The notes under the pieces: model-generated
Seen by the model: the letters and a program-made list of their open reading frames with translations, nothing else
Told to the model about the DNA's origin: nothing
Databases searched by the model: none
In this document: piece after piece, positions 16,717 to 26,482 of the stretch
Layout of the letters: the number at the start of each line of letters is the position of its first letter
Numbering within the stretch: position 1 is the stretch's first letter
Position numbers and translations under genes: made by a program
NCBI RefSeq assembly: GCF_000591035.1
Contig: NC_022521.1
Location: 1,426,001-1,490,000 of the forward strand
Origin: Aeropyrum camini SY1 = JCM 12091
Lineage (GTDB): Archaea > Thermoproteota > Thermoprotei_A > Sulfolobales > Acidilobaceae
Direction of reading: 5' to 3'
Length of the DNA stretch: 64,000 bases

Positions 16717-17900
16717 GTCACCACCGGCCTCCTGAGCTGCAGCTCTATCTCATCCTTCCCAGCCTTCGTGACTACCCCCAGTGTTATAGCCGTGCCTACG
16801 GAGAGCATTAGCATCTCCCCCCGCCTGATAGGCTCAACCCTGGTCTCCTCCTTCATGCCAACCACCTTCTCGAGCAGGTGGTGCTCTATCCTGAGGGTGG
16901 TGAGGGGCTCGGGCAGCATACCCGGCTTGCCGACGACGTTGCCCACCAGGTTGTCGGCCTTGGTCACGCTAGGGTCGAGCTGAGTGCCTATGGCGACGAG
17001 ACCCCCGGGCCTCGCCTCCTCAACCTCTATACTTCCGAATCTCAGGCTGGTGATGGTAGTGTGGAGCCTCACATACTCCACCCTCCCCCCGGGCTTCCTC
17101 ACCGCCACTCCAGGGCTTATCTCAATCTCGTCGCCAACCCTGAAGACCCCCTGTATAATGCTCCCTCCAACCACACCCCCCACAAGCCTCTCGGGCGGTG
17201 TGCCCGGCTTGTTGACGTCGAAGCTCCTGCTTATGTACATCACGGGAGGCTTATCCAGGTCCCTGGGAGGGGTGGGTATGAATTTCTCTATCGCGGCCAG
17301 TACAGCGTCTATGTTAGCCCTCTTCAGAGCGCTCACCGGGATTATCGGGCTCCCCTCGGCTATCGTCCCCTTTATAAAGTCGAGTATCTCCTGGTAGCTC
17401 TCCTTAGCCCTCTCCCTAGACACCACGTCTACCTTGTTCTGGACGATAACAATGTTCTTTATACCTATAATCTCAAGAGCGACCAGATGCTCCTTCGTCT
17501 GGGGCTGTGGACAGGGCTCGTTGGCGGCTATCACCAGAAGGGCCCCATCCATGAGCGCTGCACCGCTCAGCATCGTCGCCATCAATATCTCGTGGCCCGG
17601 GGCGTCGACGTAGCTGACCCTCCTCCTCAGGGAGGCGCTTGCCTGCGGGTCGCACTCGCACACGGGCTCCGGGCTGAACCTCTCGGGGAAGCCGCAGCCC
17701 TCGCACTCCCAAACCTCCCCGTCGGCGTAGCCCAGCTTGATGGTCATGCCACGCCTTATCTCCTCGCTATGCCTCATAGTCCAGACTCCCGTAAGAGCCT
17801 GGACAAGCGTGGTCTTACCGTGGTCTACGTGGCCAACAACACCGATGTTTACCTCGGGCTGGCGCTTGTCTCCAACGCTCAAGGCACAGAACCCGGGCAT
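16638..17900 (-). CDS. eif2g: Translation initiation factor aIF2, gamma subunit
   Basis: GTPase that delivers initiator Met-tRNA. Seen: P-loop [16 protein letters not shown], switch [13 protein letters not shown], the zinc knuckle [28 protein letters not shown] and the SALKRAN G5 motif, followed by the two beta-barrel domains ([30 protein letters not shown]). 420 residues, family-typical. It lies between S6e upstream and the PIN gene downstream on the same strand, a common archaeal order. Confidence 0.97.
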   Translation of the reverse strand: MPGFCALSVGDKRQPEVNIGVVGHVDHGKTTLVQALTGVWTMRHSEEIRRGMTIKLGYADGEVWECEGCGFPERFSPEPVCECDPQASASLRRRVSYVDAPGHEILMATMLSGAALMDGALLVIAANEPCPQPQTKEHLVALEIIGIKNIVIVQNKVDVVSRERAKESYQEILDFIKGTIAEGSPIIPVSALKRANIDAVLAAIEKFIPTPPRDLDKPPVMYISRSFDVNKPGTPPERLVGGVVGGSIIQGVFRVGDEIEISPGVAVRKPGGRVEYVRLHTTITSLRFGSIEVEEARPGGLVAIGTQLDPSVTKADNLVGNVVGKPGMLPEPLTTLRIEHHLLEKVVGMKEETRVEPIRRGEMLMLSVGTAITLGVVTKAGKDEIELQLRRPVVTWPKARVALSRRIMGRWRLIGWGLVK

Positions 17901-17952
17901 TATAGGGGTCTGGCTGGAGGGTATAAAGAGGGAGGCCCGCCCCAGGGGGTCT

Positions 17953-18663
17953 TCACGCCTCCTCCTTGCCGCCGTAGTGGATGACTATGTTAAGCTGGGC
18001 TAGCGCCGTCTTCCTCCTCTCACCCCTCGGGTCGGGTATCATCCTCCCCCTGACGCTCTTCCTCCTCCTCTCACCCCTCTCACTGGGGTGGAATCCCGGG
18101 GGGCCTGCTAGGAGCACCTTGTACCTTCCCGAGCCCGGCACTCCCGGGTGCATCGGTATTCCCGTCGCGTCCGTCCCACCTCTTATCTTGAACTTGAGGC
18201 CCGGCATGCCTATGAGGCTTCCGTCGAACACGTCCCCTATCTCGAGGCCTGCTAGCTTCACGTGGACCTCGTCGGGGACGGCTATCTGCCAGGACTTGGC
18301 TCTAAACGCGTCTGCCTCCGCCTCGAGCTCCCCGGCGGCCTCTCCGAGGAGCTCCATGTTAACCTCGACAACATTGTCTTCAAGATCCTCCTTCACCTCC
18401 GCCTTGAACGGGACCTTCACCTTCTTGCCGTCTGGTGTCTTGAACCTCAGGGTAAGCACGCCCACCTCGCCGAGGTTCAGCTCCTCGAAAAGCTTCCTGC
18501 TGACCCTTGCTATGGGGAGCTTCCTCCTGTCAGACTCCTTCGTCTTCCTCATATCGTCGGTATACTCTATGTCGTCTACCCCCTTTACCTTAACCCTTAC
18601 AACCTTATCCCCGGCGCGGGGATCGGATATCACCACCCTTAGTGGAGGTCTCTCCTCAGCCAT
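17953..18663 (-). CDS. rps6e: Ribosomal protein S6e, with an inserted segment
   Basis: The second half is classic S6e: [34 protein letters not shown] and [20 protein letters not shown]. The very start [14 protein letters not shown] is also S6e. Between them, about residues 25-130, lies an acidic, lysine-rich segment absent from short euryarchaeal S6e proteins as I know them; other crenarchaeal S6e are also longer, so it may be lineage-specific. ATG 18663 is chosen because GGAGGTG lies eight bases ahead; the frame extends ten codons further. It precedes eif2g with 52 bases between. Confidence 0.92.
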   Translation of the reverse strand: MAEERPPLRVVISDPRAGDKVVRVKVKGVDDIEYTDDMRKTKESDRRKLPIARVSRKLFEELNLGEVGVLTLRFKTPDGKKVKVPFKAEVKEDLEDNVVEVNMELLGEAAGELEAEADAFRAKSWQIAVPDEVHVKLAGLEIGDVFDGSLIGMPGLKFKIRGGTDATGIPMHPGVPGSGRYKVLLAGPPGFHPSERGERRRKSVRGRMIPDPRGERRKTALAQLNIVIHYGGKEEA

Positions 18664-18780
18664 TCTCCACGCACCTCCAACGCCGGACCCCACCCTGGGG
18701 TCCAGCCCACACGTTGGGTGAGGACTCCACGGCCTAATTAGCTTTAACGAGACACCCTATATCTCAACGGGGTGGAATTC

Positions 18781-20631
18781 ATGTCTGGAGACGGTGACAC
18801 CAGGCCTGGTGGGAGGAGGCTTAGGCAGCCTATAGTGGTCGTCCTCGGCCACGTAGACCACGGTAAGACGACCCTGCTTGACAAGATTAGGAGGACGGCG
18901 GTTGCGGCGAAGGAGGCTGGGGGGATCACGCAGCATATAGGCGCGAGCATCGTACCCGCGGAGGTTATCGAGAAGGTTGCAGAGCCCCTTAAGAAGGTTA
19001 TACCTGTTAAGCTTGTTATACCCGGCCTCCTCTTCATAGACACGCCTGGCCACGAACTATTCTCAAACCTCCGGCGCCGCGGCGGCAGCGTAGCCGACTT
19101 CGCAATACTAGTTGTCGACATAATGGAGGGGTTCAAACCTCAGACCTACGAGGCTCTGGAGCTCCTTAAGGAGAGGAGGGTGCCCTTCCTGATAGCGGCG
19201 AACAAGATAGACCGTATACCCGGCTGGAAGCCTCACCCCGACGCTCCGTTCATAGAGACCATACGCAAGCAGGACCCGAAGGTGAGGGAGATACTGGAGC
19301 AGCGGGTGTACGAGATTGTAGGCAAGATGTATGAGGCGGGCCTGCCAGCGGAGCTTTTCACGAGGATAAAGGACTTCAGGAAGAAGATAGCCATAGTTCC
19401 GGTCTCCGCCAGGACTGGGGAGGGTATACCAGAGCTGCTGGCCGTGCTGGCAGGCCTCACCCAGACTTACCTCAGGGATAGGCTGAGGTACGCTGAGGGC
19501 CCGGCCAAGGGTGTCGTCCTTGAGGTCAAGGAGATGCAGGGCTTCGGCACTGTGGTAGACGCCGTCATATACGAGGGGGTTCTAAAGAAGGAGGATATAA
19601 TAGTGGTCGGCGGGAGGGAGGGGCCTATTGTGACCAGGGTGAGAGCCCTCCTCATGCCAGCGCCGCTCCAGGACATCAGGAGTAGGGAGGCGAGGTTCGT
19701 CCAGGTGGACCGCGTCTACGCCGCGGCTGGCGTTAGGATAGCCGCGCCGGGCCTTGACGACGTTATAGCTGGCAGCCCCATATATGCGGCGGAGAATGAG
19801 GAGCAGGCTAGAAGGCTTATGGAGGCGGTTCAGAGGGAGATAGAGGAGCTGAGGTTCAGGACCGAGAATATAGGGGTTGTGGTTAAGGCCGACACCCTAG
19901 GGACTCTGGAGGCCCTGGTGGAGGCGCTCAGGAGGAGGGGGGTCCCAGTCAGGCTTGCAGACATAGGCCCCGTATCGAGATCCGACGTGTTGGACGCCGC
20001 GGTCACCCGCAAGATAGACCCGTACCTAGGTGTAGTGCTGGCCTTCAACGTGAAGGTCCTCCCGGAGGCCGAGGAGGAGGCGGCGAGGGCCGGTGTAAGG
20101 ATCTTCAGGGAGAGCGTTATATACAAGCTTATCGAGGATTACGAGGAGTGGGTTAAGAGCGAGAAGGAGGCCGAGAGGCTGAGGGCGCTCAACAGTCTGA
20201 TCAGGCCCGGGAAGTTCAGGATACTGCCGGGCTACGTGTTCAGGAGGAGCGACCCCGCCATAGTCGGCGTCGAGGTCCTCGGGGGCGTGATAAGGCCGGG
20301 CTACCCGGTTATGGACAGCCAGGGGAGGGAGCTGGGGAGGATAATGGCTATAAAGGATAGGGACAGGAGCCTCGAGGAGGCAAGGCTCGGGGCGGCCGTT
20401 GCCATCTCGATACAGGGGAGGATACTTATAGGGAGGCACGCCAGCGAGGGGGATATACTCTACACGAACGTCCCGGCCCAGCACGCCTACAATATACTCA
20501 CCGAGTTCAAGGACCTCGTGTCTAAGGACGAGCTCGACGTTCTCAGGGAGATAGCGGAGATTAAGAGGAAGGCGGGGGACAGCGAATACAGCAAGGTGCT
20601 TCTCAGGCTTAAAATAAAGCGTGCGGGCTAG
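18781..20631 (+). CDS. infB: Translation initiation factor aIF5B (IF2-like GTPase)
   Basis: Promotes subunit joining. Visible motifs: [61 protein letters not shown] and SARTGEGIPELLA, then domain II (GFGTVVDAVIYEG), the alpha-beta-alpha domain III (TENIGVVVKADTLGTLEALV) and domain IV (PGKFRILPGYVFRRSDPA). 616 residues from ATG 18781, preceded by GGGGTGG with six bases of spacing; GTG 18772 is in the same frame. It diverges from S6e and converges with ndk. Confidence 0.97.
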   Translation: MSGDGDTRPGGRRLRQPIVVVLGHVDHGKTTLLDKIRRTAVAAKEAGGITQHIGASIVPAEVIEKVAEPLKKVIPVKLVIPGLLFIDTPGHELFSNLRRRGGSVADFAILVVDIMEGFKPQTYEALELLKERRVPFLIAANKIDRIPGWKPHPDAPFIETIRKQDPKVREILEQRVYEIVGKMYEAGLPAELFTRIKDFRKKIAIVPVSARTGEGIPELLAVLAGLTQTYLRDRLRYAEGPAKGVVLEVKEMQGFGTVVDAVIYEGVLKKEDIIVVGGREGPIVTRVRALLMPAPLQDIRSREARFVQVDRVYAAAGVRIAAPGLDDVIAGSPIYAAENEEQARRLMEAVQREIEELRFRTENIGVVVKADTLGTLEALVEALRRRGVPVRLADIGPVSRSDVLDAAVTRKIDPYLGVVLAFNVKVLPEAEEEAARAGVRIFRESVIYKLIEDYEEWVKSEKEAERLRALNSLIRPGKFRILPGYVFRRSDPAIVGVEVLGGVIRPGYPVMDSQGRELGRIMAIKDRDRSLEEARLGAAVAISIQGRILIGRHASEGDILYTNVPAQHAYNILTEFKDLVSKDELDVLREIAEIKRKAGDSEYSKVLLRLKIKRAG

Positions 20632-20663
20632 AGGAGCGAGGGCTAGACGCCCTCAGCCACTGT

Positions 20664-21089
20664 CTACCACTCAACAACGTCCGACTCGCTGAACAGAACC
20701 TTGAACTCCCTCTGGAAGCTTTCAGGAGAGTCGCTGGCGTGAACTATGTTCTTCATTATATCGAGGCTGAAGTCGCCTCGTATAGTTCCAGGCGCAGCCT
20801 TCCTCCCGTCGGTAGCCCCTATCATCAGCCTGACAACGTTCACAGCTTCATCACCCTCGACTACCATCGCCACGACCGGGCCGCTGGTTATAAACTCCAC
20901 CAGCTCACCGAAGAAGGGCTTATCCCTGTGGACACTGTAGAACTCCTCAGCCTTCTCCCTCGTCAGCCTCATCATCTTCATGGCAACTATTTTAAGCCCC
21001 TTCCTCTCCACCCTCGACACCACCTCGCCTATAAGCCTCCTCACCACGCCGTCCGGCTTGACCACGAGGAGAGTCCTCTCCACAGCCAT
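20664..21089 (-). CDS. ndk: Nucleoside diphosphate kinase
   Basis: Transfers the gamma phosphate between NTPs and NDPs. The signature [15 protein letters not shown] with the phospho-accepting histidine is seen near residue 117; the start [20 protein letters not shown] and the Kpn-loop region [14 protein letters not shown] are canonical. 141 residues. In many archaea ndk follows L24e and S28e and precedes the aIF5B gene; here the members are kept together but on mixed strands. Confidence 0.97.
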   Translation of the reverse strand: MAVERTLLVVKPDGVVRRLIGEVVSRVERKGLKIVAMKMMRLTREKAEEFYSVHRDKPFFGELVEFITSGPVVAMVVEGDEAVNVVRLMIGATDGRKAAPGTIRGDFSLDIMKNIVHASDSPESFQREFKVLFSESDVVEW

Positions 21090-21174
21090 TCGACTCCACC
21101 GGGGCTTTGACTCTGGATCGTAGGGATAATAAGGATACGCCGCTCAGCGGGGCGCAGGGGTGGCTCCCCTAACA

Positions 21175-21840
21175 CTAGAGTGGGAGGAGGCGCTTGCCGA
21201 GCCAGGCTCTGGCCAGGAGGTCGAATGCGAAGAGGAGGAGCATAAGCCCCACCAGAGCCATTAGGGCCCTGTAGGCTGGGGCGAACGTGGACGCCACATC
21301 ACCCATCCCCGCTAGGAGTGCAAGCCAAGCGAAGTCCATCCACACGTGGCTAGCATACATAACCAGCGCCCCGAGGGGAGGGCTCCTTGCAGCCCCCGTT
21401 ATCAGTGGGAAGCCTACGCTAACCCACCAGAGGAGGAAGTGGGCGTTGAACCCCGTGAGTACCACGCCTATTACAAAGGCGGTGGCATAGCTAGAAGGCT
21501 CGAGGGGTATGGCGCTGTTACCCGCCCCAGGGCCTCTGGCTGCGGCTTCGAAGGATAGGATCGAGAAGTAGAGTATAAAGAGCGAGATGGCGGTGGTAAG
21601 TGGGCGGTAGAGCCTCTTTATGTACAACTCGATAGAGGAGCTAGCCTTTAGAAGGAGGAACACGAAGGGGAGTTCGAAGGCCATGTGGCCGAGAGCCACG
21701 AAAACGCCCCCCACCCACCCTAGGTAGGCGCCCGCCACTATGGCGCTTAGGGAGAGGGGGCCTGGGGAGAGGGCGCCGCTAGGTGTTATAAGCACAGTCT
21801 TAACAGCCAGCCTGGCTAGGCCACCCTCCTCGCCAGACAC
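21175..21840 (-). CDS. LysE/RhtB-family exporter
   Basis: About six hydrophobic segments over 221 residues, with the family's N-terminal SPGPLSLSAIVAGAYLGW motif and a second conserved stretch GFNAHFLLWWVSVGF. LysE-type proteins export amino acids or related solutes from the cytoplasm; the substrate here is not predictable. It is inserted between ndk and L24e genes, which are normally neighbours in archaea. Confidence 0.82.
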   Translation of the reverse strand: MSGEEGGLARLAVKTVLITPSGALSPGPLSLSAIVAGAYLGWVGGVFVALGHMAFELPFVFLLLKASSSIELYIKRLYRPLTTAISLFILYFSILSFEAAARGPGAGNSAIPLEPSSYATAFVIGVVLTGFNAHFLLWWVSVGFPLITGAARSPPLGALVMYASHVWMDFAWLALLAGMGDVASTFAPAYRALMALVGLMLLLFAFDLLARAWLGKRLLPL

Positions 21841-21886
21841 CCCTCCACACCGCCGAAGAGGCCCCCATGAACGGGTGGCGGGCGCC

Positions 21887-22078
21887 CTAGTCCAGCAGGC
21901 TCTTCTTAACCTTCCTAACCCATTCTAGCCTATCGGGCTTCCGCCTAAGCTTCACGAAGTTCTTGTAGCACTTGCTGCTACAGAACCAGAGTACCTGGCC
22001 GTTCCTGAGCACGTACATAACCCCTGTGCCGGGTTCTATGCTCCCGCCGCAGAAGCTGCAGGTCCTCGACTTGGGCAT
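21887..22078 (-). CDS. rpl24e: Ribosomal protein L24e
   Basis: A 63-residue zinc-ribbon ribosomal protein: [19 protein letters not shown] supplies the first Cys pair and [20 protein letters not shown] the second. The ATG at 22078 (MPKSRTC) is chosen because it matches the family N-terminus; the frame runs six codons further. It is divergent from S28e with only 58 bases between the starts, so the two share a promoter region. Confidence 0.95.
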   Translation of the reverse strand: MPKSRTCSFCGGSIEPGTGVMYVLRNGQVLWFCSSKCYKNFVKLRRKPDRLEWVRKVKKSLLD

Positions 22079-22136
22079 TCTATGGACACCCAACACCCTT
22101 GAGGGTTATGCGAGAGGCTTAATAGTCTTCACCCCC

Positions 22137-22409
22137 ATGACATCCCCCGGGGTGCCTGAAGGGTTGTCGGCTAGAGAGGGGGAGAGGAGTAGCGTTATAG
22201 AGGAGTTCGGTTTCCCAGCCGAAGTTATACAGATAATAGGCCGTACAGGGGTTACTGGTGAGGTGACGCAGGTTAGAGTTAGGATACTGGAGGGCAGGGA
22301 TAAGGGTAGGATACTGACCAGGAACGTTATAGGCCCTGTCAGGATAGGAGACATACTCATACTCAGGGAGACCGAGAGGGAGGCGAGAAAGCTGAGCGGC
22401 AGGCGGTAG
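22137..22409 (+). CDS. rps28e: Ribosomal protein S28e
   Basis: Core family sequence [24 protein letters not shown] followed by [24 protein letters not shown] and the C-terminal ETEREAR is present. 90 residues from the ATG at 22137, a few residues longer at the N-terminus than usual (acidic extension). The frame continues upstream but overlaps the L24e gene on the other strand, so the ATG is preferred. A CTTAATAG element lies at 22118-22125. Confidence 0.95.
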   Translation: MTSPGVPEGLSAREGERSSVIEEFGFPAEVIQIIGRTGVTGEVTQVRVRILEGRDKGRILTRNVIGPVRIGDILILRETEREARKLSGRR

Positions 22410-22458
22410 ACACCGGGCCCCGCCGCTCCTAAACCTCTAAAAAGGTGGGAAAGCCTGG

Positions 22459-23910
22459 CTAGTAGGGTATTAGGGTTAATGTTACCGCGGCCACGGGGGC
22501 TATAAGTATCATTAGGGCTATGGTGTAGCCGAAGACATCTCTGGCCCTCGTCCTGGTTATGTCGAGCAGCGGTATCGCCCAGAATGGCTGGAGGAGGTTT
22601 GTCCACGAGTCTCCGAAGCCATAAGCTATTATAGTCTTACCTATAGGGACTCCTAGCTCGTGGCCAGCCCTAACGAGTATCTCGCCTATGGCAGCCCATT
22701 CCCCGCCGCCGCTGGGTATGAAAAGGTTGACTATGCCTGCGGTTATGAATGCCACCACAGGCCATATGAAGGGTGTTGACACGTTGGCAAGACCCTCTGC
22801 AATTATCTGGGCAGAGCTCCTGCCAAGGGGCTCGAACGGCGTGTTGAGAAGGCCGAAGATGCCGGCGTAGAAGTGGAACTGCAGTATAACACCTGCTGCG
22901 GAGGTGACGCTCCTGTAGAAGGCTCTGGCGTAGCTCATGGGGTTCGCGTATAGTAGGAGGCCTGTCATGAGGAATATGAAGTTCATAGTGTTCAGGTTGA
23001 GCGCCCTGCTTATCCCCCTCGTGTACAGCTCTATGGCGACCGCCGTGAAGCCGAGGATGACGGTGAGTATCGCTAGGGCTCTCGAGTTCTCCAGCCTGTC
23101 CGCGAGAGTCTCCACCCTAGGCTTCTCGCCCGAGGGGGCCTCCTCCTTAAGAGCTTCAGGATCGAACTCCTCTATCCCCCTAACCGGCCCTCGTGATGGG
23201 CTTATAAGCCAGTAGATAGCCAGGGCGGCCAGAGTTATCAGCAGGAAGTTTATGATGGTGTAGGGGTGGAAGATGGTCTGTGAGAGGGGCACGGTCTCCG
23301 TGCCGTAGAGTTCCTTCACAACGCTAGCCAGGAAGTGGCCCGGCGTGTTCATCAGGAGCGGGGCGCTGGCGGTGAGGCCCCAGTGCCAGGTTAGCCCGAG
23401 CCCGCTGTACGCGGCGGCTACGACCGCTGGATAATGGATCTTCCTCCCCTGCAGGGAGGCCTGTCTCCCTATCTCCCTAGCCAGTATAGCACCGCCGATT
23501 AGGCTGAGGCCCCAGCTGAGGTAGGAGAGGGCTATGGAGACTCCGGCCGCTAGAACCGCGGCCTGCTTCGTGTCCCTCGGCAGCCTCGCTATCCTGGAGA
23601 GAATTCTGTATACGAGGGGGTGGTAGGCTATTACGTAGCCCGTCACCAGTATAAGGGTCATCTGCATGCTGAAGGTGAGGAGCTTCCAGAAGCCGCCGTA
23701 CCACGCGCTGTAGACTAGGAACTTGACAGTGCCACCCAGCCCCACATGCTGGATGGGCCTGAGCAGGATTAGGTCGAGTATTATGGCTATGAAAGTCAGG
23801 AGTATGGCGAAGATGAACGGGTCGGGCATAACCCCCCTGACTCTGCGCTCCAAAGACTCGCCGAAGGCCTCGAGGAAGGGCCGCCTAACCTCATCCCCCA
23901 ATAAACCCAC
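22459..23910 (-). CDS. atoE: AtoE-type short-chain fatty acid transporter
   Basis: A 483-residue protein with about twelve hydrophobic segments and the family's features: VMPDPFIFAILLTFIAII near the start, YLSWGLSLIGGAILAREIG, and IPSGGGEWAAIGE in the second half. Family knowledge: AtoE proteins take up short-chain fatty acids such as acetoacetate or butyrate. GTG start. It stands divergently from the thiolase/DUF35 operon (24103-27509), so a joint role in acid or keto-acid metabolism is plausible. Confidence 0.85.
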   Translation of the reverse strand: MGLLGDEVRRPFLEAFGESLERRVRGVMPDPFIFAILLTFIAIILDLILLRPIQHVGLGGTVKFLVYSAWYGGFWKLLTFSMQMTLILVTGYVIAYHPLVYRILSRIARLPRDTKQAAVLAAGVSIALSYLSWGLSLIGGAILAREIGRQASLQGRKIHYPAVVAAAYSGLGLTWHWGLTASAPLLMNTPGHFLASVVKELYGTETVPLSQTIFHPYTIINFLLITLAALAIYWLISPSRGPVRGIEEFDPEALKEEAPSGEKPRVETLADRLENSRALAILTVILGFTAVAIELYTRGISRALNLNTMNFIFLMTGLLLYANPMSYARAFYRSVTSAAGVILQFHFYAGIFGLLNTPFEPLGRSSAQIIAEGLANVSTPFIWPVVAFITAGIVNLFIPSGGGEWAAIGEILVRAGHELGVPIGKTIIAYGFGDSWTNLLQPFWAIPLLDITRTRARDVFGYTIALMILIAPVAAVTLTLIPY

Positions 23911-24102
23911 CCCTCTACATCAACATTACCCGGGGGCGGGAGGCAGTCAAGTTGTTTCAACTTACTAAAATATATACTATCGAAGAGCCACTCGTCCAAG
24001 AATCAAAACCGAGCCCAGCGATAAGGGCTGGCGAGTCATTACACGCCAAGGCGGACACTATTTCAGCACTACACCAAACCCTTAGGTTAAGAGGGCTCCG
24101 AG

Positions 24103-25260
24103 TTGGCCAGGGCTGCTATAGTCTCCGCAGGCTGGTACGGGTTCAAGCCTGAAGTAGGGGAGCTCAGTTTCAGGGAAATGATGTTCGAGGCGGCTATGCG
24201 GGCCTATAGCCGGGCAGGCGTGGACCCTAGGAGGGATGTGGACGCCTTCTTCTCCTGCCAGGAGGACTACTGGGAGGGGATAGCGATAACCGACGAGTTC
24301 GCCCCAGAGCCCATAGGGGGGGTACTCAGGCCCACCTCAACGGTTGCCGGAGACTTTATCCAGTGCCTCGGACAGGCTGTGATGCTCGTGAGGACAGGCT
24401 ATTTCGACCTTGTCGCTGTCGAGGCCCACGCAAAGCCGAGCGACATAGCCACCATGAAGGGGGTGCTCGACATGGCTCTAGACCCCCTCTACCTGAGGCC
24501 CCTCAACCCTCCGAACCCCCACTTCCTGGGAGGGCTTATGGCTAACGCGTTCCTAGCCAGAACGGGCGTTGGAAGAGAGACCCTGGCTATGGTGGCTGCT
24601 AAGAACAAGAACGCGGGGCTCTCCAACCCTAGGGCTGGCCACGCCGCTCCTGTGACCGTTGGAGACGTGTTATCGGCTAAGCCAGTTGTTGATCCCTTGA
24701 CGTGGTATGATATAGCCCCCTTCAGCGACGCTGCAATAGTCATGCTGGTGGCGAGCGAGGAGGCCGCTAGGAGGCATACAGACACGCCGGTATGGATAGA
24801 GGGGGTTGGCTGGTCTACCGAGTCTGGAACCGGCTCGCTGGCGTGGCACCAGTGGGATGCGATGCCCAGCATTAGAATGGCCGTGGATATGGCCAAGGCC
24901 ATGGCAGGGCTGAGCGGAAAGCCGCAGACCTTTACAAGCTTTGCCGAGCTCGAGGACAGGTACTCCTTCATGGAGATACTCTCCATGGAGGAGGCTGGCA
25001 TAGCCAGCGCGGAGGAGGCCTACAGCATGCTGGAGGCCGGTGACACGGAGCCGACGGGAAGCTACCCAGTAAACCCCAGCGGGGGGAGCCTGGCCGCGGG
25101 CGTGGCCCTAGAGGCTACCGGGGGATGCCGGGTTCTGGAGGCCTACGAGAGGTTGCTGTCTATGGGTGAGGAGATTGAGCCAGGGAGGGAGAGGGCTTTG
25201 GTTGTCTCCTGGCGTGGGCCCCCTACCCGGACCGCCATGGCGGTTATACTCGGGGTCTAG
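24103..25260 (+). CDS. Thiolase-fold protein (SCP-x type), histidine motif altered
   Basis: Archaeal thiolase-like protein, 385 residues, TTG start. A cysteine at residue 88 (DFIQCLGQAV) sits at the thiolase nucleophile position. The loop that normally reads N-x-x-G-G-x-x-x-x-G-H-P is NPSGGSLAAGVALEATGG here, so the catalytic His is replaced. Followed 26 bases later by a second thiolase-fold gene and two DUF35-type genes. Family knowledge: such thiolase/DUF35 sets act as thiolases or as retro-aldolases (Ltp2/ChsH2) and as the BbsAB-type heteromer; which applies here is unknown. Confidence 0.8.
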   Translation: MARAAIVSAGWYGFKPEVGELSFREMMFEAAMRAYSRAGVDPRRDVDAFFSCQEDYWEGIAITDEFAPEPIGGVLRPTSTVAGDFIQCLGQAVMLVRTGYFDLVAVEAHAKPSDIATMKGVLDMALDPLYLRPLNPPNPHFLGGLMANAFLARTGVGRETLAMVAAKNKNAGLSNPRAGHAAPVTVGDVLSAKPVVDPLTWYDIAPFSDAAIVMLVASEEAARRHTDTPVWIEGVGWSTESGTGSLAWHQWDAMPSIRMAVDMAKAMAGLSGKPQTFTSFAELEDRYSFMEILSMEEAGIASAEEAYSMLEAGDTEPTGSYPVNPSGGSLAAGVALEATGGCRVLEAYERLLSMGEEIEPGRERALVVSWRGPPTRTAMAVILGV

Positions 25261-25286
25261 AACTCTATTGTGGGGGTGTATGTGTG

Positions 25287-26471
25287 ATGGTTTCCAGGCC
25301 TAACATCCATGTTAAGAGTAAGGTAGCTGTAGTGGGGGCGGGCATCACCCTTTTCAGGAGGAGAATGCTGGAGACGCCCCGGGAGCTCGCGTGGGAGGCG
25401 GCGAAGCAGGCTCTCGACTCCGCCGGCCTAACAATCAGGGACATAGACTGCGTCGTAATCGGCAGCGCCCCAGACGCCTTCGACGGGGTGCACATGAAGG
25501 GCGAGTACCTGGCTGACGGCAGCGGAGGCCTCTTCAAGCCTACTGTGAGGGTCTACGTCGGCGGCGGCACGGGTGTTTTCGTGCCTATAGCAGCGTGGTG
25601 GCACGTCGCCAGCGGCCTATGCAGGACCGTGCTGGCTGTAGCCGAGGAGAAGATGAGCCCTGCCAGACCCCACCCCCAGGGAGTGTTCGCCTACATCTGG
25701 GACCCCGTGCTAGAGAGGCCTCTCGGCCCGAACCTCCTGTGGATCTTCGCGCTGGAGATGAGGAGGTACATGCACAAGTGCAACGCCTCCAAGGAGACGA
25801 TAGCACTGGTGAGCGTTAAGAACAAGAGGAATGCCCTCGACCACCCCGCGGCCCAGGCTGCTGCAAACATTACCGTGGAGGATGTGCTGAACAGCGAGGT
25901 CCTCGTGTGGCCAGTCAACAGGCTGGACGTCAGCCCGGTTAGCGACGGTGCCGCCGCCCTCGTGTTGGCGAGCGAGAACGAGGCGAGGAGGATAACCGAT
26001 AGCCCCGTCTGGATAGAGGGCGTCGGCTGGACCCTGGATAATACACACTGGTACAACAGGGAGCTTGGCTATCCTAGGTACGTGCAGTACGCGGCCAGGA
26101 TGGCCTACAAGATGGCTGCCATCGAGAGGCCGTGGAGGGACATAGACTTCGCGGAGCCCTACGACCCATTCGACTATAAGGAGCTCCACCATATAGAAGG
26201 GCTAATGCTGGCGAGGCCGTGCGAGGCGCCCAAGCTCCTGGAGGAGGGGTGGTTTGACAGGAGCGGGGAGCTGCCCACAAGCCCCAGCGGCGGCCTCCTC
26301 GGGGTGGGCAACCCCATAGCCGCTGCGGGGCTTATGAAGGCTGCCGAGCTGTTCTGGCAGCTCAGATACGAGGCTGGCGCCAGACAGGTGAAGAAGCCGG
26401 TGCACCGGGGCGTCGCCCAGGCCTGGGGCGACCTTATGCAGGCCGGGACGGTTGTGGTCATGGGCAACTAG
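25287..26471 (+). CDS. Thiolase-fold protein lacking the nucleophilic cysteine
   Basis: 394 residues, same fold as the preceding gene: SKVAVVGAGITLFRRR, IDCVVIGSAPDAF, VASGLCRTVLAVAEEKM and SPSGGLLGVGNPIAAAGL. Where thiolases have the Cys (C-A-S-G) the sequence reads VYVGGGTGVFVP, and the G-H-P motif is G-N-P, so both classical catalytic residues are missing. It is probably a structural or substrate-binding partner of its neighbour, or a lyase. ATG 25287 has GGGGGTG nine bases ahead. Next gene begins 11 bases after the stop. Confidence 0.8.
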   Translation: MVSRPNIHVKSKVAVVGAGITLFRRRMLETPRELAWEAAKQALDSAGLTIRDIDCVVIGSAPDAFDGVHMKGEYLADGSGGLFKPTVRVYVGGGTGVFVPIAAWWHVASGLCRTVLAVAEEKMSPARPHPQGVFAYIWDPVLERPLGPNLLWIFALEMRRYMHKCNASKETIALVSVKNKRNALDHPAAQAAANITVEDVLNSEVLVWPVNRLDVSPVSDGAAALVLASENEARRITDSPVWIEGVGWTLDNTHWYNRELGYPRYVQYAARMAYKMAAIERPWRDIDFAEPYDPFDYKELHHIEGLMLARPCEAPKLLEEGWFDRSGELPTSPSGGLLGVGNPIAAAGLMKAAELFWQLRYEAGARQVKKPVHRGVAQAWGDLMQAGTVVVMGN

Positions 26472-26482
26472 GGGGGTGGTGT

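Noticed and set aside
16878-17984. A 368-codon open frame on the plus strand
   Set aside because: It is antisense to aIF2 gamma, has no recognisable domain and has the biased composition expected of a shadow frame in GC-rich coding DNA.
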